This document shows, in pieces, positions 55,209-64,000 of a stretch of DNA of 64,000 nt. This stretch comes from Gari tellinella. Taxonomy: Eukaryota > Mollusca > Bivalvia > Cardiida > Psammobiidae. Where the stretch lies: contig OV277861.1 in the NCBI GenBank assembly GCA_922989275.2, positions 95,084,993 through 95,148,992 on the forward strand, written 5' to 3'. The position numbers and the translations under genes were made by a program. The first letter of the stretch is position 1. Each line of letters begins with the position of its first letter. Below the pieces are notes generated by a model. It was not told the DNA's origin and did not search any database. It saw only the letters and a program-made list of their open reading frames with translations.

Positions 55209-55454
55209 CAGTGGAGAATTTGTTATTCTTTCCCAATAAACGCGTTTACGTTAAATCTATTATTTGCAGTGCAAACAGTTTGGAGCCAGATCAGACGCCG
55301 GGTAACCCGGCGTCTGATCAGGCTCCAAACTGTTTCCCACCAAGATAAACAAGAATTATCAGAATTGTCCAAAATTTGTTCTTTTCTACGTTTTAGTGTT
55401 TTGCGTTTGCGTACGTTTGCGTTTAAACGGGAAAGAATAACAGATTCTCCACTG
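55209..55454. mobile_element. MITE family D copy, complete
   Basis: TA|CAGTGGAGAATTTGTTATTC ... GAATAACAGATTCTCCACTG|TA. Core perfectly paired: GGAGCCAGATCAGACGCCGG/GTAAC/CCGGCGTCTGATCAGGCTCC. Confidence 0.93.
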
Positions 55455-56175
55455 TAGGTCACATCATAGTGATCATACCACCAGCCGATAAACGAAATAT
55501 TCAGTAGCCGATATAAGATCAATAGGAACACCAATAATTATGATTTTTAAGCTAAAATGTAGTTTCTAATCAGTGAGTCTTTATAAAAAGAAACAATTAA
55601 AAAAACTAAATCACCACGACTAAAATCATATAGGTGAAAGCTTGTTTCGAATTCAAATCCTACTGTTATTTTAAAGTGTAGGTGCCATGGTTTATATTGT
55701 ACCCCTTCACACACAGTGTATAAACGAATAATACTGTCATAATCGGAGCGAAGACGTCATTCATTAAACTTATTTAGAATTCACGCTGTCCCAAAAAGCA
55801 TTGAAATAGCTTTCTGTTTTGATAACCGGTCGTTCATAGCATGAAATCCCTTTCAATTATTGCATATCTGTTACTAACAATTGTTCTCGAAAATCTACCA
55901 TTCCAATTAATTAAAACTATATAGTCAAAACTATAATTAAATAAACCTCTGTTTGTAATATAGCGGCGTGAAAAATTAACACAACTGCAGATCAAAAGAG
56001 GAATTCTAATACATGTATCATAATCTTTAAGTCACCGCCAAATATCTTGTCTCAAAATGACCCTACCAATGGTTTGCGTTAACGTTAGATATGGTCTGAT
56101 ATGGAGAGTATTTGTAGGATCGCTTACGAAAGACCGGCGGTGACGTTTCCGCTTCTGGATTTCACACATTTCGAT
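55455..56175. other. Non-coding stretch, nothing recognised
   Basis: AT-rich with no supported gene. Confidence 0.4.
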
Positions 56176-56189
56176 TGAGTGATTGCAAA

Positions 56190-56493
56190 ATTGCAAGATT
56201 TCCACTTCCAAATTGCTCAATTGCTCAATTTCTCGATTTCTCAATTGCTCGATTTCTCTTCCAAATTTCCCAATTTCTCATCCAAATTTGCCGATTTCTC
56301 AATTGCTCAATTTCTCAATTGCTCAATTTCTCTTCCAAATTTACAGATTTCTCAATTGCTCGATTTCTCAATTGCTAAATTTCTCAATTGCTAGATTTCT
56401 CAATTGCTCAATTTCTCTTCCAAAGTTCAAGATTTCTCAATTGCTCGATTTCTCAATTTCTCAATTGCTCGATTTCTCAATTGCTCAATTTCT
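56190..56493. repeat. Minisatellite, 16-bp unit ATTTCTCAATTGCTCA/G
   Basis: About 19 units of ATTTCTCAATTGCTCR, with occasional replacement by TCTTCCAAATTTNCNG blocks that give a higher-order pattern. Because 16 is not a multiple of three, all three forward frames stay open and read as the same SISQLLDF-type peptide. These frames are artefacts of the repeat, not genes. Confidence 0.92.
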
Positions 56494-57131
56494 GTAATCA
56501 GCAGTTCTAAAATCGTTTTAGGAACTGTCCTTTTTCTTTCAACTTACTTTCAGCTGTCACCTGTCTTCCTCACGTTTGTTAAGTCGCATACCTAGTGGTT
56601 GTAAAATATAAGGTGTGCTGTGTTTTCCTTATATCAATAGTAATGTACGATGTATTCCTAAGCAGTAGCATGTAGATAGTATCAAAACATTGTACATATC
56701 ATAAAATATTTACTAAGCACAGGCTGACGGAGATGAACGACCCCGAAATGCCAGCTCTATACATTGACATGGTTTATTTGCACTAATGTAGACAGTAGAC
56801 ATTTAGAAATATTTTGGGTCACGGGTCTGACACATGGTCCTCTCCAAGACACGAGACAGTGAGAAAACACATCACATTTTTCAAAGTCTATATAGCATAA
56901 TCAAAAACGTCAAAACTAATACTATTTTGGTTTATATATTTGAATTTTAGTCTCAAATAATCTGACAACGATATGTATTTCATTCGGTTAATTTTTTTTT
57001 AAAAATTCACACTTTCTTCACTTAAGGTAAAGGTATACGATATAAGGCGGCGTCTTAGAAGGGCCAATAAAATGTCTAACTATGCTTTGAAATAATAGTA
57101 CAGACTAATGTAGTGTTAAAGTAATGCTTAA
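56494..57131. other. Non-coding stretch
   Basis: A short family A-like remnant (TCAACTTACTTTCAGCTGTCACC in part) follows the minisatellite at ~56537-56560. Nothing else recognised. Confidence 0.4.
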
Positions 57132-57352
57132 TCCATTTACGCCAAGTGGATTATTCCATGTTTATATATTGGATTAATCCAGTTTTTATCAAAGGGATGC
57201 CTGGTCAAAACTTTCCTTTTCATTTTGTTTTATATTGAAAATTCTATTAGCAAACAGTGTAGACTATGATCAGACGCCGCATTATGCGGCGTCTAATCAG
57301 AGTCTACAAGGTTTTCCTATGTCCCATATATGGGATCGTGGTCACAAATGGG
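57132..57352. mobile_element. MITE family B copy, reverse orientation
   Basis: TTAA|TCCATTTACGCCAAGTGGAT ... GGGATCGTGGTCACAAATGG G. Core GTGTAGACTATGATCAGACG CCGCATTATGCGG and complement. Confidence 0.85.
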
Positions 57353-57544
57353 TAAAGATCCTTTATAATATTATTTGAACATTATCGTTGTTCAGGTTAT
57401 TGTAGCAATGGCCGTATATCTTCATTGATTAGCCAAGGACTGCGAATTTTCACTGTAATAGTGTCACATGAGGCTTCTGTTTGAGTTCGATATTTTAACA
57501 GATGACTAGCAAAGATATTTGCGTTGGTAAAACCTCTTTGTTAA

Positions 57545-57786
57545 CTCATTATCCCCTGGAACTTCTAATGGAAAATTCCAGTTTGCAATAAAGACTGGTC
57601 CATTTTAGACTATCTAGGGTTGTTTTTGTAATAAATTGCAAATTGCCAAACAGTGAAGTCCCTGATCAGAGGGCTCCTGCAGGAGCCCTCTGATCAGGGA
57701 CTTCACTGTTTGCATAGGACAAGCGTACTCTTCACAGTTACACATTTGGTAAAAGACGCATATATGCGTCACTAGGGCTCAATGAG
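57545..57786. mobile_element. MITE family F copy, complete
   Basis: TTAA|CTCATTATCCCCTGGAACTT ... CACTAGGGCTCAATGAG|TTAA. Centre CAAACAGTGAAGTCCCTGAT CAGAGGGCTCC/TGCA/GGAGCCCTCTG and complement, a perfect palindrome of about 37 bp per arm. TTAA duplication links it with B, C and E. Confidence 0.9.
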
Positions 57787-58049
57787 TTAATATTGAATAT
57801 TGTTTTGAAAATAGAAACTTGTCCTGATATTTCCAAAGGCAATTTTCAAAATGTCTTACATGTATTTAAAGCAACTTATATCAATTTCGCCAAAAGCCTG
57901 TTGTAGGAACAACATTAATAAAATATGACACCTTGGGCTGGAATTTTCAATTTCACGCTTCTTGTGTCGTTAATGTTCAACAAATAAGGGAATATATAGG
58001 TGAACTTGTCGGCATTAGTTTTCTTAACTATCCAAGCTTATTTTAACTC

Positions 58050-58178
58050 GTTCACTGCCAAGTTTAATCGTCTGTTTAATCCTCTTACTGTCAAACTATA
58101 GACTGCATTATTTGCAACTTATCAGGATCCAAGCTGTTTGCAAAGTCGCGTTATGGTGCCGTTGGCAGTGAAAGTTGT
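58050..58178. mobile_element. Family E fragments
   Basis: TTAA|CTCGTTCACTGCCAA and TTAA|TCCTCTTACTGTCAAAC appear 36 bp apart, followed by a core remnant CTTATCAGGATCCAAGCTGT and GTTGGCAGTGAAAG. Probably two overlapping insertions. Confidence 0.5.
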
Positions 58179-58181
58179 TAT

Positions 58182-58425
58182 ACACTTTCCTCAATAGCTG
58201 GTTTGCGTCATTGAAGACGGATAGTCCCTTAAAGAAAGCTGAACGTAAAACAGACTGCGTCTAAATGAGCCTTCTGCTTTAATTTTTAAGCCCGATTTAA
58301 GCTACCATTAGCTAAAGTATAGCAAATATTGTTTAGGTTACATATTCATGACTGGCTAGAGTGAAAAAATATCATTTAGTAGAAGAATGGATCGCAGGAG
58401 AAAAAAGACACTTCTATAGAGACAA
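58182..58425. mobile_element. MITE family C copy, degraded
   Basis: TTAAAGAAAGCTGAACGTAA AACAGACTGCGTC ... CTTCTGCTTTAATTTTTAAG and the TACATATTCATGACTGGCTA block identify family C. The ends are decayed. Confidence 0.6.
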
Positions 58426-58446
58426 TGAATTGAGCTAGTACTCGCA

Positions 58447-58469
58447 TTCTCTCTCTGTGTCCTTCTATT

Positions 58470-58500
<31 letters not shown>

Positions 58501-58571
58501 ACTAGTGTGTCTTACTGTCTTTCCGTCTTAATGTGTGTCTGCGCGATCTGTTCTCCGTCTTACTTCTCTCT

Positions 58572-58602
<31 letters not shown>

Positions 58603-58640
58603 ACCCCCTCTCTCTCTTTCTTTCTATCTTTTTCTCTCTT
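58447..58640. repeat. (CT)n microsatellite tracts
   Basis: Two long CT-dinucleotide runs (58470-58500 and 58561-58620) in a pyrimidine-rich stretch. The open frame over it (58533-58775) reads as SLSLSLS and is not a gene. Confidence 0.92.
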
Positions 58641-60562
58641 ATACACAAACTAACATGCACTTGTGTGCGCTCACTTACCCGTTTCCTCGCTGAAAAACAC
58701 ATATATTTTATAAATAAAACGAGGTCGACGATGTCGACGATGTGTATGAGGTATTGCTTTACTGATTTTACGTAGTCTCTCTTTAATCACTATATTTCAT
58801 AACTAACTTGGGATATATTTTTGCTCGCAAATAACAGTGACATTCACGATTTTAATTTGAAATTCGTATTAGTTATTAAGCAAGGTGTGGTTGCATTAAC
58901 CTCTAGGGGTGTAAGTTATATCCTGATATTCAACAATTTAATTAGCTATATCCCGAATTAAGGTAAAGGTGGAACGTGAGGGTTATATCGGGCATGTTTA
59001 TAATTTCACTGAATGTTCGGGTCTGTCTTGATATAGTTACAATGGCATGACATGTAAACAGTCAAATACATGTTTCTTTTTCTTTGTACAAAACATGCCA
59101 ATGGCTTTGTCACAGCGAAAAACAGTCAAGTTAAACTGTCACTTAAATACATTCTCTATCAGTTTTTACCATAACTTCTCATCATTGATCAATCATTCGA
59201 ACTGTTTGCGTCAACCTCACTCCCTCACCTACTGGCTTAATGTTAATAAATTGAAATTAAATCTAAAGGAGGAGTTCACATTCAAGGTCATATGGACATA
59301 AATTGAGGGTGTCTCAAATCTACAGACCTTGGTTAAAATGCACGCTAAGTGTCAAGTGTCTGAGATTGAATCTGAAATATGAGTGTGCGCGACACGGTTT
59401 AGACAATACTTTTGCAAATTTAAGGCAAATGATCAAGGTCAAGGTCGCAATTAATCAAGAAATAAAGTTAAAAAACCTGTACCTTTTCGTTGGCCACTTT
59501 TAGTCAAATGATGACGTCATGAGTGTAGTGGAGGATAATCGGTACAATCAAAATATAAATATCAAGGTTTGTGAAAGCGCCATAGAAAGTTCAGTAAACG
59601 TTTATTGTTTCATCAGGACAATTACCCTGCTTAACAGTATGTCATTGTTATGACCGGTGTTAATGAGTGTTGCCTTGAATCGATGCAAGATCCTTACTTG
59701 CCTGAATCCGCTCCATCAGACTTTCATCTATTCCAAAAGTTCAAAAACCGGTACCTTTCCGTTGGCCACTTTCAGTCAAAATTCTAATGATGACGTTATG
59801 CATGCAGTGGGGGACGATCAGGACAGTCAACATATGAGATTGTTCTAAAGCGTCAAAGCATACAGACACTGAAGGGGATTATCTTGAAAAGTAATATCAA
59901 TATTTTCATATGAGGCTCACAATTTATTAGTCAGCTCTCGAACTACGATAAGCATTACTATTGCCTTCCGTAATTTGAATGATAGACATGCTTGTTGCAC
60001 ACGAAACATAGCGTTAAAGAGGTGTAACCAGGGCTCCAGATAGGGTGAGTATTTAATAAAACTATATATCTATATTTGTATTAAACGTTTGGGAGTCACT
60101 TGTCGGAGAGACGATTCTGTCGGATAGTGGCACCAAAGGGTTATGTGATGAAATTAGCGAGAAACATTTAGATTTATTCAATATAGATATACTCTCTGTT
60201 AGCTGGGCTTTGGGTGTAACAGTAAATATAATCATAGTCAACGTATTTAAATTCTAACATTCTATGTTGATTTTGGGCTGAAAAATGTGATTTTAGTAAC
60301 TGCCGTTGCGAATATTTGTTATACTCGTAGGGTCAAACAGATATGATCCAAATGAACTGCCAAATGTGTTATATTTATTACGATACTTATTCACAAACTG
60401 GGTACTGAATTTTAAGGTATTTTAAACTAAATCCACAAATGTATATATCTAATTGTATACTCATTTCCATTGCAAAGCTATATATAACTAACGTGAACCC
60501 CTCATCTGGGGCCAAACTGTGTTGCAATCGTGTTTAGGATTTTGTTAAATCATCATTATTAA
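58641..60562. other. Non-coding stretch with a direct repeat
   Basis: AACCTGTACCTTTTCGTTGG CCACTTTTAGTCAAA at 59478 recurs as AACCGGTACCTTTCCGTTGG at ~59745, ~266 bp apart, each followed by ATGATGACGT(C/T)ATG. Also TCAAGGTCAAGGTCGC at 59432. No recognisable protein. Confidence 0.5.
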
Positions 60563-60721
60563 ACTATTTGTGCCCACGATCCCATATATGGGAAAAAGGC
60601 AAACAGTGTAGACTGATCAGACGCCGCATTGTGTGGCGTCTGATCACAGTCTACACTGTTTGCTCATAGGAATTTCAATATAAAATAAAATACAAATAAA
60701 ATTTGACCAGGCATCAAGATG
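60563..60721. mobile_element. MITE family B copy, right end lost
   Basis: TTAA|ACTATTTGTGCCCACGATCC; core AGTGTAGACTGATCAGACGC CGCATTGTGTGGCG and complement; the block TTTGACCAGGCATCA is present, then similarity ends. Confidence 0.8.
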
Positions 60722-61552
60722 CGAACTATTTACATTATTATATAATATCAAAATGTAATAGAGCTTGGCAGCAAAATAGTTTAAAAAGGGCACACGTAAT
60801 TCTTACAGCAGTTGATATGACGACAAAGCACGTTTTAAAATGAGATTTAACATATTTGAGACGGGCTTTTATCTAAATATATACTTCATTTTGTATTTTG
60901 TCATACTTAACACATCTGACAACCTTTACTTTCCTTGTAAGTCTTAGAAATTCCTGCCAATATGTTTGCTTTCTAACCTTTTTATAGCTATAATTTGTTT
61001 TGCGTCAAGCAATGTCGTTTGCTTCGTTCTTTCAAATTCAAATTTACATGTTTTATTCTGAGAGCTAATCGATTATCGGACTGTTTGGATCTTGTTTAAA
61101 CGCCGAGTTACTTGGGAGATAATCTGGATCATAACTGTATGCAAATTTCAGTCGATTTCAAACAAGTTAAATATTAAATGTTTCATGGCAGTGTACTTTG
61201 TAAGTATACTGCATCGTTTTAGCAAAACCCAACATCAGCATTGATGGCGTGTTATTGGGAAGTATGGCCGTCACTAAACTATGGCTATAAAACTGTCTGA
61301 TACTGTGAAATGGCAATGGTAAAGTTACTCCTAAAATAACAATGGTAATATCGGCTGTTAAATCTGGATGTTACATTTGTACACGGAAATAAAATTTACA
61401 TGAGGCCCACAATAGAAAAAACGTTATTCGTTCCAGACGAAACGAAACGCAAACACAACACAATAACATTAGCCGTGCCATGATATACAAAACCAGCCTT
61501 ATTGCATTACAGCATTGTACAAACCAAGCATCGTTGTCATCCAAGGCTTTAA
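60722..61552. other. Non-coding stretch with a solo hairpin
   Basis: At 61080-61145 GACTGTTTGGATCTTGTTTA AACGCCGAG/TTA/CTTGGGAGATAATCTGGATC is a decayed core-I hairpin. No gene supported. Confidence 0.45.
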
Positions 61553-61796
61553 CCCTTTCCCCCATAGAAGCGACTTTTGGCGTATTTAATTTATTCCTAC
61601 GCTGAAGAAAATAGTTCCAGATTATACCCTCATGAACAATAACCATTACAAATATTTTATAAATCCTAGCATATTTTAGCTTAAAGCAGGCTGAAAGTAA
61701 AGCAGAATGTGCCTTAAGGCACATTCTGCTTTACTTTCAACCTGCTTTAAGTGGTCACCTGTCTTCAAAACTAAAAACAGGCTATGAGGTAAAGGG
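61553..61796. mobile_element. MITE family C copy, complete, reverse
   Basis: TTAA|CCCTTTCCCCCATAGAAGCG ... GCTATGAGGTAAAGGG|TTAA. Core GCTTAAAGCAGGCTGAAAGT AAAGCAGAATGTGCC/TTAA/GGCAC and near-perfect complement. Overlapping minus-strand frames are translations of the repeat. Confidence 0.92.
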
Positions 61797-61982
61797 TTAA
61801 ATCTGAGTTTGGTCAACAAAACTGTATATACATGTAATACAGCTATATAAAATGCTTGAGATGCATGTGGGTGTCTCTGATACGGCGGCTGGCCTTGTTC
61901 TACACGTTGCAATGCAATACGTTTTCACAGGGCACGGCTAAAATGAACAAAATGTCTTAAAACTTCTAACAATCTATTTCTG

Positions 61983-62112
61983 TCAGTGACAATAAGTTTT
62001 GAACCACATCAGACGCCAGTTTATCCGGCGTCTGGTCTGGCTTAAAACGTTTGCATTGGAAAAATGTGTTTTTATCATAAACACATTTCTTAGGGAAGTA
62101 GAAGGTCTTCTA
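61983..62112. mobile_element. MITE family D fragment
   Basis: Core TGAACCACATCAGACGCCAG TTTATC CGGCGTCTGGTCTGGCTTAA and the ATAAACACATTTCTTAGGGAA block. Terminal repeats decayed. Confidence 0.6.
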
Positions 62113-62232
62113 CATATTGATTTATAATAATACTTAAAACTATAATTTAACCCGCATACTGTCAGCATATTATTCGCATCATATTTTCGTCTTCAGTTTT
62201 TTCCAAATTGAATTATGGTCAAATGTGTATTA

Positions 62233-62411
62233 ACTCTTTGCATGCTGGGTAATTGTTTCAATCGTCGCCTGCTAGTTTTCCATAATAGAATTCTCTTTTA
62301 TTTCAAAACAGGTTCAGAGTGTCAAACAGTATGGATCCTGATGAGACGCCGCGTGATGTTGTTTACAAAGATTATCACTGTGGCAGGCATATCCGCTGCT
62401 AGCATGGTAAG
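62233..62411. mobile_element. MITE family E copy (CATGC subtype), hairpin broken
   Basis: TTAA|CTCTTTGCATGCTGGGTAAT ... CGCTGCTAGCATGGTAAG|TTAA. Only the first stem arm remains (GTATGGATCCTGATGAGACG CCGCGTGATG). Confidence 0.65.
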
Positions 62412-62494
62412 TTAATCAACCCCTCAATAAAGTAGATATCTCATGAGGCATTATACTTTGTGCATCTTTATGCAAAGTCTATTTGTTCGAATAA

Positions 62495-62550
62495 TGTAGA
62501 CCTAGATCAGAGGTATCATATAGGAGTTATCTGATCAGTGTCTATACGCG
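62495..62550. repeat. Solo F-like hairpin
   Basis: GTAGACCTAGATCAGAGGTA / AGGAGTTATCTGATCAGTGTCTA resembles the family F centre; no element ends. Confidence 0.4.
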
Positions 62551-62872
62551 TTTGAAAAACTGTATATAGATCTTCTATCAAGAGGTTGCATACTACTAAA
62601 TTAATCGTATATGTATCGACAATTATTAATGTAACTTATTGAAGCTGAGTTCACTGATAAAGAATGACAGATTGATGTACAATCGTAATGGTATTTTCGT
62701 CCGCTATTAATTATATTCCATTTTCAGAAATAAATGTTTAATTTTCATATCCAGTGCATCATAACTTTGGTTCAAAGTATCACAGGAAAACAAATTTAGT
62801 CTAACATGAGGAAGTACAACAAACAAAAGCATAACTTTGATATTTCTAGGCTTTTATTTATCACCCTTTTAA

Positions 62873-63060
62873 CCCATTTATACCCAGTGGATTTTCCATG
62901 TTCAAATATTGGATTAGTCCATTTGTTAGGGATGCCTAGTCGAAATTCTCATTTTCATTTTGTTTTGTATTGAAAATCCTACCAGCAAACAGTGTTTATT
63001 CTGATCAGAGTCTACACAGTTTGCCTATGTCCCATATATGGGATCGTGGGCACACATGGA
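62873..63060. mobile_element. MITE family B copy with shortened core
   Basis: TTAA|CCCATTTATACCCAGTGGAT ... GGATCGTGGGCACACATGGA|TTAA. The core keeps GCAAACAGTGTTTATTCTGA TCAGAGTCTACACAGTTTGC but has lost the GACGCC tip, like the 15.1-kb copy. Confidence 0.85.
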
Positions 63061-63459
63061 TTAAGATATATTTTCCAGTGTATCTAACTTATACTTTATT
63101 GTTCAAAATCAACGTCAATGCTGTTATGCTCTCCAATGGCGTTTTTATGTCCGTTCGTCACCCTATATTGTTTATTTTGCAATGATTCAAAAGCAACGTG
63201 ATTCACTGACTGATTTTACGTGTTTGGTGATATCAGTGTTTACGATTGTGATTGCACTAAAAGAAAAAATAAACGTAAGACGATAAATGAATTCAAGAAG
63301 TGACTTTTGTCTATTCTAAATTTCAATTCTAATGTTTATCTTACTTTATAGCATTGAGTTATTTTTTTACAGAAATATTCAACATTACTGTGTATTTCAC
63401 TACCGTCAAAATACCATGTAGTAAATCAATCCTCTTTCCCATGATATTTCATATTTCTA
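63061..63459. other. Non-coding stretch, nothing recognised
   Basis: No gene or repeat identified. Confidence 0.4.
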
Positions 63460-63701
63460 AAGTGGAGAAAACGTTATTCTTTCTCACTAAACGCATTTAC
63501 GCTAAAACTATTATTTCCATTGCAAACAGTTTGGAGCCAGATCAGACGCCGGGTAACCCGGCGTCTGATCTTGCTCCAAACTATTTGCCTCACCTTTCAA
63601 ATGAAGTCGTAAAAATTGTCAAAGAGTTGATATTTTACTCATTGTCATGCACTGCGTTTGTGTTTGTATTTGAACGGGAAAGAATAACGTTTTCTCCACT
63701 G
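63460..63701. mobile_element. MITE family D copy
   Basis: AGTGGAGAAAACGTTATTCT ... AGAATAACGTTTTCTCCACTG|TA. Core GGAGCCAGATCAGACGCCGG/GTAAC/CCGGCGTCTGATCTTGCTCC. Its ends carry AACGTTATTC/GAATAACGTT instead of CTGTTATTC, changed in both arms. Confidence 0.88.
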
Positions 63702-64000
63702 TACACTGTTTAATTGAAAGACAGCGATAGAACTTTGAAGGAGCAAACGTACTGTTGAAAGCTCCATCACGAGCTGCATCATTTTTGTTCTGCATAAAGC
63801 AGAAACTGCGTTTCAATTCTTATTTACGTGTTTGACGAAAAGAAGATGCTTAGCTTATTGCACGCATAGGGTTTCTCTCCTTTAAAGTACAGTCAGTCTT
63901 GTATTGACCGTCTACTCAATAGAATACCATCGACTTATTATATAATTTTAAAGACTGATGACTGCTAATTGCATGCTAAGAATTATACAGGACGCTCTTG
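63702..64000. other. Non-coding end of window
   Basis: No gene or repeat identified. Confidence 0.4.

Noticed and set aside
55136..55348. Apparent conserved protein (FFPNKRVYxKxIICSANSLEPDQTP) also readable at 47655-47843 and 63354-63713
   Set aside because: It is the translation of family D MITEs. The similarity follows DNA repeat boundaries including non-coding ends and palindromic centre, not codon structure.
56175..56595. Overlapping frames with repeated SISQLLDF peptides
   Set aside because: They are products of a 16-bp minisatellite and are present in three frames at once.
58533..58775. 80-codon frame over CT repeats
   Set aside because: Low-complexity SLSLSL translation of a microsatellite.
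4197..63701. CRISPR array or bacterial-type repeat clusters
   Set aside because: The palindromic repeats are dispersed at irregular distances with TA or TTAA target duplications and differing flanks, as expected for MITEs. No cas genes and no regular spacers.

Overview
The window looks like AT-rich intergenic or intronic DNA from an animal nuclear genome. No host protein gene, rRNA gene or intact tRNA gene could be supported. Almost every open frame is short and patternless, or is a translation of a repeat. Metazoan origin is supported by a BEL/Pao retrotransposon, a superfamily known from animals. The very high density of short palindromic transposons, the poly-pyrimidine tracts and the tails ending in GAATT repeats resemble bivalve mollusc genomes; that assignment is inference and no species can be named.

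The only substantial coding sequence lies at 27.2-33.7 kb and is a nest of two mobile elements. The outer one (27212-33699) is a BEL/Pao-type LTR element with 169-bp LTRs, a 5-bp AGGTT target duplication, a primer-binding site, a Gag-like N-terminal ORF and the C-terminal tail of the polyprotein. Protease, reverse transcriptase, RNase H and the integrase core are missing. A 4192-bp pogo/Tigger-like DNA transposon (27314-31505) is inserted exactly into its 5' LTR. The inner element has 23-bp inverted repeats, a TA target duplication, an apparent 5' intron, a psq-type helix-turn-helix, a DD35D transposase and a C-terminal PHD finger. A short frameshift separates the DNA-binding ORF from the catalytic ORF. 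A third element, a TA-flanked MITE, lies inside the inner transposon's 3' region, giving three nested layers.

The rest of the window is paved with about 60 short palindromic elements, grouped here by ends and target duplication. A, D and H have TA duplications and CAG...CTG ends (Tc1/mariner/pogo-like). B, C, E and F have TTAA duplications and mostly CCC...GGG ends (piggyBac-like). G is a 967-bp element with TTA flanks and a dense array of ATCGGTG words. I is a 356-bp element with imperfect inverted repeats. J is a dispersed inverted pair. Other contents are one 857-bp element bounded by a perfect 29-bp inverted repeat and carrying two tRNA-like segments, two isolated foldbacks, a 16-bp minisatellite, a complex satellite near 23 kb, CT and C tracts, and two retrotransposon-like 3' tails.

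The most interesting pattern is that families with different ends and different target duplications share the same central hairpins. One core (GCAAACAGT...GATCAGACGCC) occurs in D (TA) and in B, E and F (TTAA). A second (CTTAAAGCAGG...AAAGCAGAA) occurs in A (TA) and C (TTAA). Stem bases near the loop change in compensating pairs between copies.
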